DNA from: a virus
IMG/VR virus record: IMGVR_UViG_3300022592_000001
Location: 1 to 64,000 of that record
DNA length: 64,000 nucleotides
Strand: one strand, 5' to 3'
In this document: piece after piece, positions 15,304 through 24,600 of the stretch
How positions within the stretch are numbered: the stretch's first letter is position 1
How the letters are laid out: each line of letters starts with the position of its first letter
Position numbers and translations under genes: made by a program
The notes under the pieces: generated by a model
Database searches by the model: none
Told to the model about the DNA's origin: nothing
The model's input: only the letters and a program-made list of their open reading frames with translations

Positions 15304-16713
15304 ATGCCAAGATTAAGTCTTTATAAACCAGAAAAAGGCAACGACTATAAGTTTATAGATCGCCAAGCCTCAGAAATGTTCCAAGCGGGCGGTACAGACG
15401 TCTATTTGCACAAGTACGTCGGTACAGAAGCAATGGATGCAAACGGTAACGTAATAGCCAAAGACCATACACAAATCCAGGATTTAATGTTCCTTGAAAA
15501 TCGTGATCGCAAATACGATCCGTCGGTTTACAGAATCCGTGGCATGTACAACGTACAAAATATCGATTTTAATTTAAGCCAATTTGGCTTGTTTATCGAT
15601 AACGATACACTGTTTATGACTGTGCATATTAATGATTTTATTAAGTACATTGGTCGTAAACCTATGAGCGGTGATGTGTTAGAATTACCTCATCTAAAAG
15701 ACAATTTTGCTCTTAACAATTTTGATGTAGGGCTACCTCGTTATTATGTTATTGAAGACGTAGGCCGTGCAAGTGAAGGGTTTTCAGTAACTTGGTATCC
15801 GCATTTATATAGATTAAAACTTAAGAAAGTAACCGATAGTCAACAATTTGCAGACATCTTTAATAAGGCTGCGCTCGATGCAAACGGCGACCCGATGGCT
15901 GACGGTACTACCTTAAAAGATTTACTAAGCACATTTAATAAAGAAATTGCAATCAACGATGCCGAAATTGCAGAAGCAGAAGCAGACGCTCCATTAAGCG
16001 GATATGAGACTAGACAATTTTATACTTTAGCTGTTGACGAGAATGGTAAGCCTAGGATTGAGACTGCTGACGAAACTTCATTAGATGCCAGTAACGAATC
16101 TTACAATGCTAGCGAAAATGCGTCAGCTCCAGTGCGTACAGGGTATACAGGATACTTAGTCGGTGACGGATGGGCTCCAAACGGATTAAATTCTGGAGCA
16201 CAATTTGGACACGGGATTCAATTTCCAGACACTCCCGGAATTGACGATTATTTTTTACGCACAGATTTTATGCCAAATCGTTTATTTCGATTTGATGGTT
16301 CTCGATGGGTTAAGGTAGAAGATAGTGTACGCATGACAATGACTAACAACAATCAGCGTCAGACACTTAAAACTAGTTTTATTAATAATACTACTGCTAT
16401 CTACAACGATGCTGTCGGAGTTGATCATGTTACATTAACTGTAAACCAGTATGTAATTGACTCGACATTAGATTACATAACTGCTGCATACGTTGTTCTT
16501 AAATTAGATACTGTAGAAATTGCTTTTGATTCAGCAACTTATCCTTCAATGATTTCAAATCATGCGGGCAGGGTTCGCATTACATTGCCAATTGTTGGTT
16601 CAGTACAGCAAGCAGTTCCGTATGCAGGTGCATGGAAATTGAGTCTATGTAACAATAAAGTTGAACAAAGACAATCGTTGAGTAAAGTACTAAGACCTAG
16701 GGCAGATTTATAA
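15304..16713 (+). CDS. Neck-type structural protein in the gp14 position
   Basis: This 469-residue protein starts at MPRLSLYKPEKGNDYKFIDR. I chose ATG 15304 rather than an in-frame ATG at 15229, because the longer form would overlap gp13 and remove the late promoter. Recognisable segments are GGTDVYLHKYVG, FLENRDRKYDPSVYRIRGMY, NIDFNLSQFGLFIDNDTLFM, and SVTWYPHLYRLKLKKVTDSQ, which suggest a beta-rich fold. The C-terminal part has TDFMPNRLFRFDGSRWVKVE. A protein like this precedes gp15 in many aquatic T4-like phages and is presumably a virion neck or tail component. Its stop overlaps the gp15 start (TAATG), suggesting translational coupling. A direct equivalence to T4 gp14 is not proven. Confidence 0.75.
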   Translation: MPRLSLYKPEKGNDYKFIDRQASEMFQAGGTDVYLHKYVGTEAMDANGNVIAKDHTQIQDLMFLENRDRKYDPSVYRIRGMYNVQNIDFNLSQFGLFIDNDTLFMTVHINDFIKYIGRKPMSGDVLELPHLKDNFALNNFDVGLPRYYVIEDVGRASEGFSVTWYPHLYRLKLKKVTDSQQFADIFNKAALDANGDPMADGTTLKDLLSTFNKEIAINDAEIAEAEADAPLSGYETRQFYTLAVDENGKPRIETADETSLDASNESYNASENASAPVRTGYTGYLVGDGWAPNGLNSGAQFGHGIQFPDTPGIDDYFLRTDFMPNRLFRFDGSRWVKVEDSVRMTMTNNNQRQTLKTSFINNTTAIYNDAVGVDHVTLTVNQYVIDSTLDYITAAYVVLKLDTVEIAFDSATYPSMISNHAGRVRITLPIVGSVQQAVPYAGAWKLSLCNNKVEQRQSLSKVLRPRADL

Positions 16714-18167
16714 TGTTACATTTTTACGACGGACAAATTAGAAGATATGTTGCACAGGTTATTCGTGTGCTTAGTAATTTTACTGTTAAGTATGGTGATG
16801 GAACAATTCATCGTATACCTGTAGTATACGGCGATGCTGATCGTCAAGCGGCTACTATTATGCGCCAAAACAGTGAAAATGTAGTTAATAGCGTACCAAG
16901 AATTAGCGTTTACATTACTGATTTACAACTTGACAGAGAGCGGTTGTCAGATGCTACCTATGTCGGTAAAATGCATATTAGAGAACGTGATGTTGTTGCT
17001 GGGGAATATACTCAAGGGCAAGGACGTAACTATACTGTTGAGCGTTTGATGCCAACTCCGTTCAAACTAACTATGAAGTGTGACATCTGGACTGCTAACA
17101 CTGATCAAAAAATGCAAGTTATGGAACAGCTACTTGTGTTCTTTAATCCAAGTTTAGAGCTACAAACTACAGACAACTATATCGATTGGACTAGTCTAAC
17201 TGTATTGAATCTAGGAAATATTTCTTGGAGTTCTAGAACAGTTCCTGTTGGAGCAGATACTCCTATTGATATTGGTACACTAACATTAGATACTCCTATT
17301 TGGATTAGTCCTCCTGCTAAAGTTAAACACCTTGGAGTTATTACTAATATCATTACTAGTTTGTACGAGTCAGCATCTACTGATACTAGTACATATATAG
17401 AAGGATTAGGACAACCGCTGGCTGGCCCAGACACTACATTATCTAACGTGCTAGCTAAGGTTGTTACAACTATTACAGATTACAACATCGAAGTTTATAA
17501 TAATCAAGCAATTATTTTAGGCGAAGGTGAAAATGCGATTCCTAGAGAAATTACTTTAGAAATTCCAACTCGTCAAGGTACTCCAATACCGTGGGATGCC
17601 GTGTTTAACGCATATCCTGGACAATATAAAGCAGGGTCGTCTACTATCTACTTACAACAATCAAACGGTACATTTGTTGTAGGAACATTTGCTATTAATC
17701 CGTTAGATCCTACACTGTTATCTATCACTTGGGATAACGATACTAGAACTACAAATGATTTGATAGAACCGTATGATTCTACTACTAAAAACAGAGCAAA
17801 TAACATGAGTGCCGGAACTTTTGATGCTATTATTGATCCACAAAAAGTTTATCCAGGCAATGGTATGCAAAACGTAGTAGCAGGTGATAGATTCTTAATT
17901 GTTGAAGATATCGGCGATGTAATTAATGAAGACGGTCCTGATGCTTGGAAGTCTTTAAGCGGCGTAGACTTTGTAGCCAAAGCAAACGACATTATCGAAT
18001 GGGATGGATCACAATGGAATATTGTGTTTGAAGCTGCTCAAGAATCTCATTCAAACATCTATCAAACTAATATATACAGTGGAGTTCAATACGTATGGAA
18101 TGGCGTATACTGGGCTAAAGCATTTGAAGGTGTTTATAACGTAGGCGCATGGAGAATAGAACTATAA
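16713..18167 (+). CDS. gp15: Tail completion / sheath-stabilising protein gp15 with a C-terminal extension
   Basis: The first 215 residues match the gp15 pattern: FYDGQIRRYVAQVIRVLSNF, IHRIPVVYGDADRQAATIMR, VVNSVPRISVYITDLQLDRE, YTVERLMPTPFKLTMKCDIW and QVMEQLLVFFNPSLELQ. In T4 gp15 forms a hexameric ring that terminates sheath and tube and joins the tail to the neck. T4 gp15 is 272 residues; this protein is 484, so about 260 C-terminal residues are extra and include fibre-style aromatic segments such as IIEWDGSQWNIVFEAA. The ATG overlaps the stop of the 15304 gene by one base. Its 3' end overlaps the Nudix start by 19 bases. Confidence 0.88.
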   Translation: MLHFYDGQIRRYVAQVIRVLSNFTVKYGDGTIHRIPVVYGDADRQAATIMRQNSENVVNSVPRISVYITDLQLDRERLSDATYVGKMHIRERDVVAGEYTQGQGRNYTVERLMPTPFKLTMKCDIWTANTDQKMQVMEQLLVFFNPSLELQTTDNYIDWTSLTVLNLGNISWSSRTVPVGADTPIDIGTLTLDTPIWISPPAKVKHLGVITNIITSLYESASTDTSTYIEGLGQPLAGPDTTLSNVLAKVVTTITDYNIEVYNNQAIILGEGENAIPREITLEIPTRQGTPIPWDAVFNAYPGQYKAGSSTIYLQQSNGTFVVGTFAINPLDPTLLSITWDNDTRTTNDLIEPYDSTTKNRANNMSAGTFDAIIDPQKVYPGNGMQNVVAGDRFLIVEDIGDVINEDGPDAWKSLSGVDFVAKANDIIEWDGSQWNIVFEAAQESHSNIYQTNIYSGVQYVWNGVYWAKAFEGVYNVGAWRIEL

Positions 18168-18607
18168 AGGATCGTATTGTATGTAGCGGAGCATTAATCT
18201 ACGCTAAATCAACACGAAGATTTTTATTGTTGCAAAAAGCCCGTGGCAAACATGAAGGTACTTGGGGTCTAGTAGGCGGTACTAATTTACAAGACGAAAA
18301 CCCATGGCAAGGACTTCAACGTGAGATCCAAGAAGAAATCGGATCAATTCCAAAAATTATCAAAACAATCCCATTAGAAACCTTTGTTAGCAATGACAAA
18401 GTTTTTAATTTTCACACGTACTTGTGTGTTGTTAAGGATGAGTTTATACCAATACTAAGCGACGAACACTGCGCATGGGCATGGAGCACAGTTGATTATG
18501 CTCCAAAACCCTTGCATCAAGGTTTGCGAAATAGCTTTTCAAATAAAACAATACGTAATAAATTTCAAACAGTGTTTGATATTATCGACGTTATTGATAC
18601 TCTTTAA
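18149..18607 (+). CDS. Nudix hydrolase
   Basis: This 152-residue protein contains a complete Nudix box, G-x5-E-x7-REIQEEIG, at residues 44-65 (GTNLQDE, then REIQEEIGS). The Nudix box binds divalent metal and hydrolyses nucleoside diphosphates linked to another moiety. The actual substrate (oxidised dNTP, ADP-ribose, NAD-type or RNA cap) cannot be read from the sequence. T4 also encodes Nudix enzymes (NudE). The start lies within the last codons of gp15, so it is probably translated by coupling. The stop codon overlaps the stop codon of the leftward fibre gene by three bases (TTAA) with no terminator between, so opposing transcripts may overlap. Confidence 0.9.
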   Translation: MENRTIKDRIVCSGALIYAKSTRRFLLLQKARGKHEGTWGLVGGTNLQDENPWQGLQREIQEEIGSIPKIIKTIPLETFVSNDKVFNFHTYLCVVKDEFIPILSDEHCAWAWSTVDYAPKPLHQGLRNSFSNKTIRNKFQTVFDIIDVIDTL

Positions 18608-21600
18608 GCCTGCGCTTCACCCCAACGAATAATAATGTTCGTTGGAATCGCTGAACCAGATGTCTTATACACGTTAATAGCTAATACGTCCGGACCATTT
18701 GGATATGTTCCTCTACCGCCTAATGTGGTATTAGTCAATTCTTTCAAGCTAGACAAGTCTAACGCACTACCTGTACCAGGCGCAGCAATGAATGAGAATA
18801 CAGTTTCACCCGGTAACGCATATGGTGGTTGACCGAACTGGAATGTAACTGTAGCTCCACCTGCAATTGATGTAATCGAGCTTTGTGTAAAGTTTACACG
18901 ATAGTACTGTGTTCCACCAAATGACTGTAACACAGTGACCGACTGAATCGATGTTCCGCTTGGGAATTTGGTAGGATCAGCAACCGTTGTTCCTGCGCCT
19001 GCACCATACGTTGATGTTAAGGTTTCCCAACTTGCTTTTGTAAAATACAAGAAAGATGTGTTAGAACCGATAATTGCAGGTGTAAACGGCACAGTTGTAT
19101 TGTACACTACAGAGCTTGTTGAAGTTTTACTTAATGTTACAACGTAATACGGTGTATAGTTAAATGTTACCGCAGTACTTACTGGTTGGCTTGCTAGTAA
19201 CGAACTGTTGAATGATACAGTGTAATAGTTCACTCCGTTAAATGTCTTCAACGCACTAATAGCACTAATCTGCGTATTAGCTGCAAACTTGCCAGTATCA
19301 TTAACAGTGTTAGTAACTGTAGCGGTACCAATTGGTAATGCAGCCCAACTTGCCTGTGTAAAATTCAAACTAGTTGCACCGGATGTTGCTTGTCCAGTTA
19401 CATAGAATGTAACATTGTTTAAGGTTGTCTGGTTTTGAACTGTACCAGTGATTGCTGTATTAGCTACGTTAGTTGTTACTAATGCAAATTGTACATATGT
19501 TGTTGTACATGCAGTTACTGCTCTTGTACCGTTAACTGTAGCATAAGACGTACTAACTGTTAAGTTTTCACCAACAACATACGGTGTGTAAGTTTGTGTA
19601 GCGTTAAAATATAATGTTACTACGTTGTTAGTAACGTTAATAGTAGTTGTGCTAACTGTTGACTGGATCGGATTATGTATCGATGTAGTACTTGCACTAA
19701 ACGTAACTGCATAATAACTTTGTCCAGCAGCAACCGCAGGACCTGTTACGTTTGATACTGTTGTTCCTGCAGGGAAATCATTACTATAAACAGCAGTACC
19801 GATTGCACCATTTAATGCAGTCCAGCTTGCCTGTGTAAAATATAAAGTATTAGCACCGGCTGCTGTAGCAAAATAAGTACTTGGAGGTATTGTTGCTGTG
19901 CCTGTTACTAAACCTAGCGTTGTTGCAATCGGGTTCGGATTAGAAGCAACACTGGAAACTGTAGTACCACTTGGGAATCTAGTTTCCGATGAGTCTACAG
20001 CAAAACCGGCACTAGCACCTAATGTATCCCAACTTGTTTTAGTTACATAGATAATGTTTGAACCAATAGGCTGTGTAAACAATGAATTGTTCGGAACACT
20101 TGCTGTACCACTCAATGACGTTGTAGTAGTTGCAGTAGATGTAGTTGTTGTAGCACCACCTGACCAGCTTACAGAACCACCTGGTGCAACTTGGGCAAAC
20201 GAAGGCTGTCCGCCTGCGGCTGCTGAGTTTAAACTTGACCAAGTAAGCTGAGTTGGATCTGTTGGGTAGTTTTGAGGATTTAAAATACCTTCAACAACTA
20301 AACCACCAGTACCAGCATCTGATGTAACTTCGATTGCTTGTAACAATAATTGAGCTCGATTAATAAGTTCTCTGTCGCCTAAGTCACCTGTGATAGCGTT
20401 AGATACAGAAGGTGCTAGTCGTAATAAGAACGCTGTTTGTTTTGTAGTAGACGCTTGAATACCAGTAGATGCATAGTTAAAAATGTATCCACGGTCGTTA
20501 TCAAACTGTCCGTCTGTAATAAACGCACTACCCCAGTGGCTAATAATAGGTGTAATAGTATTGCTAATTAAAATAACACCAGTATTAACTTCGTGTGTTG
20601 TTGCAGAACCGGCAGTAAACAATCTTGTTGATCCGCCAGTAAATTGTGGCATAGGAGCAGCTCTAGTACAACCAGTTAATACGTTACCGCTCTTACCAGT
20701 AAACGCAATAATTTCATTGTCTACATAAACATAACCTGCTTCATTAGGGAACGCACTTGCATCAAACAATGGTATTGTTGTCTGAGTAGCAGTTATAGAA
20801 CTTCTTAATTTACCAAATGCGCTTTCGTTATGAACTTCATAACGTACAGGCATGTTACCAGTACGCATGTAAGCTTCTGTGTTTACGTTACTGTTACGAA
20901 TACGATGAGCAAATACATAATTACCGTCTGATCCTCTTAACATAAAGTCAATAAAACCAGCACCATACCATGACCATTGCATACCGATCATCTGCATCTT
21001 AGTAATGTCTAGGTTGTATCCGCTTGGACCTGTTCCGTCCAATCTGTCTAAGTTAAATTGGCTTTGTGGAATTAAAATTTCTTGTACTAAACAAATCTTG
21101 GCATTAAGACAGTCACTAGCACCACGATAGTCTGGAGTTACAGACATAGATGTTTGGCTGTTAACGTTAGTTACTGTATGTGTCATTCCTTTGATGACAA
21201 GTTTATCTCCTGATTTAACTTGATCGCGGAATCTAGTGTTTGTACCAGTAATTAAGTTTGTATCTTTTGCAATGCTCGAAACTCCTGATAACTGGAACGT
21301 GCTAGAACGTCGTCCAACTGCTAGTTCCTTACCATTGTATTGCCAGAACATACCGTTTTGATCATCAAACGTTCCTGCACGTACAGTTGCACCGTGCCAA
21401 TTTAGAATTGACATTTGAGCAGATGTAGTAATCTGTCCATATAGACTTCCTAGATTAGACTGCGCTTGTACTGTAAAGATACGTTCAGTTTGAATGCTTA
21501 CAATTGTATAAATTCCGTTATATCCAGCAGTGTCAATACCACTAATTTGAACTCTACCACCAACTTGACATCCGTGATCAACGTCGTCAGTTGTAAATGT

Positions 21601-24600
21601 AATGTAAGATCCTACGGCTGTTCCGAGTGCTGTTGCAGATTGTAAATTATAGCTAGGAGCAAATAATGCACCAGTAGTATACATAATACCTTTACCAGAT
21701 TGGTAACGAATATATTTCTTACTCATACGAACTGCTTGACTACCGTGTTGTGGACCACCAGTTCCTAATTGCACACCACCATCGAACGGTCTGTGAATAA
21801 AGAATGACTCTGGACGTGCATATACTACTCCAGTTAATGCAGTGTTAGTATCAAATGCTCCGCTTGTTCTTGCAGTATATCTTATAGTGTTTAAGTTAGG
21901 AACAGATTCAACAAAGAACGGACCTTTAGCTAATGCGTGATTAGTTCCGCTACTTGTAATGTCAACAAGTAAACTCATACCCGGAACTAGTCCGTGCTGT
22001 GTTGGCCATGTAATTTGTATAGTTGCAATAGCAATAGTTGTAATTGAGTTTGAATCTGCAATGCTAGAAGTCGAAACATCACTAATAGAAACTGCTGACC
22101 AGAACGCAACAGTTGCACCGGTTGTCGCAGTACCAGTAATTGAAGCAGATGTTACTGCTCCAAGTGTTGCACCAGTAACTGTAATTGTTGCGTCATTAGT
22201 ACCCGATGATCCACCTAGTAGAGCACCGTCAACTAGGATAACGTCATTAATTTCGTAGCCAGAACCAGTTAGGTTTAATACAGGGGGTGAATAAGATCCA
22301 CCGCTTCTTGTAATATCAAAACTTGCACCTGTAGCCGGTGTAATTTTTGTACCTGATAAACTAGTAAAGGTTGCATCAGTTGTGCTCGGTGTTCCTGCCG
22401 AGTTGTATGTTTGGATGCCGCCACCAAATGGAGACGCCGCAGTAACTGTTACAGTTAAATTATTAGCACCGTTGACGCCGCCTAACACGCTACCTAAAAT
22501 AGTTATTGTTTCGTTGAGTACGTAAGTTAAACCTGGACTTGTTAGTGTAACAACATAAACTCCGCCGCTTGTCTGGATGTCAAAGGTTGCACCGGATCCA
22601 GATCCACTTGTGCTAGATTGAGTAATTCCGGTGTATGAGCGTTCTCCACTCACACTATTGCCAGACACAAATGATGCTGTACCAATTGCTCCGTTATTAA
22701 CCGCGGTAATTGTTAAAGTTAAATCATTAGTACCGTCGGCACCTCCTAGAAAACTTCCTAAAATTGTAATAGTGTTGTTAACTGCATATCCGCTTCCCGG
22801 AGTAGCTAGCGTTACTGTATATACTCCGCCTCCGGCATCAGACACATTAAATGTTGCACCGAACCCGGCACCATTAGTGCTCGATTGACTAATTCCGTTT
22901 ACCGTAGTAAACGGTGAGTTTGCTGTTCCGGCACGTGTAAAGGTTGCTAACTGTCCATTGATAACAGTGCCTACCTTAATAACAGCATCGTTAATTGGAG
23001 AAAGCCCACCCAATGCTGTTCCTAAAATTTTAATTCTTGTACCTGGAACATAGCTTGCACCACCTGTTTGAACTATTAGGTTATTATATGCGCCTGATAC
23101 TCGACTGATACTAAACTGTGCACCTGTGCCACCTGGGGTAACGTTTGTACCTGATACGTTTAGATATGTCTGTACGCTACCTGCTTTTGCAGCAGTTACT
23201 GGGCCGTTAAAATTAATAGTATTTCCAACAATACTACTAACAAACAATGCTGTACCAGTCCCGTTGTCAATTGCCATCCCTTCAAGGATTCCCGTTGTAC
23301 TCGCTACGGCAATCGAAGTATCACCGATATTAACAGGAGCACCAACAGTAGCAGTAGCTACTTGTCCACCGGTTCCAACAGTACCAGTAACTTGCGTACC
23401 AGTAGTTAAACCAGTTACAGATAATGGGACTCCAAGTGTTGGCATAGCACCTTGCACGGCGATCTGTCCAGAACCTGCCGGAGTAATAAATTTAGTAGTG
23501 AACGATCCAACTTGTCCGTTATTATAAACGCTCAACGTTGGTGTGCCAATCGATGCACCGGTATAGAACGCACCTTTACGTAACTGCGTGTAAGTGGTTG
23601 CAAGAATTTGTCCGTTAGTTGTACCTACTTTTGCTGCGGCGTAAAAGGTAAATGTTGTTTGAGTCGGAACACTAATAATAATAAATGTACCTTCTGCTCT
23701 ATTAAATCCAGATACTGTGTTAGCTAATGAGCGAATAGTAATCGGTGTTCCAACGCTAAACCCGTGTGCCGACGCTGTAGTTACTGTAATCAAAGATTCA
23801 CCAATACCACCAGTGCCTGCACTTGCATCAGTTACAACTGTAAGAACTGCTGTATCTGATCCTGGAATTTCGTACACTGACGGATATCCGCGAGCAATAC
23901 CAATTGCCTGCCACTTAGTTGGCTGTAATCCGTATTCAAAGTCAGCGTCAAGCATTGACTGCGGAGGAGCAACACGCATACGTTCAATAGCATCTGTACC
24001 AAAATCATATGGACGAGTTTTTTGTTCTTCTGATTCTACAAAAATTTGTACATCATCAGTTGAACTGCACAACGAGGTATCTGCTTTTAGTACAAGGGTA
24101 GTTACATAGTCTGATGTCTGTAAGAACTGAGGGAACTGCTCATCTTGGAAATGGCCGTTACTATCATAGGGTCCATTAAATGTTGCAATTGCACCTAATG
24201 TTGGATCACTAAAGTTATACAAGAATTGATTGTTTGACGCATTAGTAATTAGTAACAATTTATCAAGGGTATATTGTCCTTGTACCTTAATAGTTGTAAC
24301 ACCATTTACTAATGTAGGTAAGCTAGTTAATCCGTTTTGAATTACTGAAGTTACAATTGATGCTAGGTTTGTAATAACAACATCTGACCCGTCTTCTCCA
24401 GCAATGCCATTTAACAATTGTCGTGGATAAGAATTTTGTAAAGGAACATAGTCTGCTGATACTGATATAATAGCAGCACGGTTTGTTTCAATTGCAGTTT
24501 TTGCTGCTTTTAATGCAGTAGTAGACCAACTAACATCAGGATATGTTAGTGTTATAGTTGCCAAATAAGCTAATGCGGCTGGCTGTGTACCTGCGTTAAT

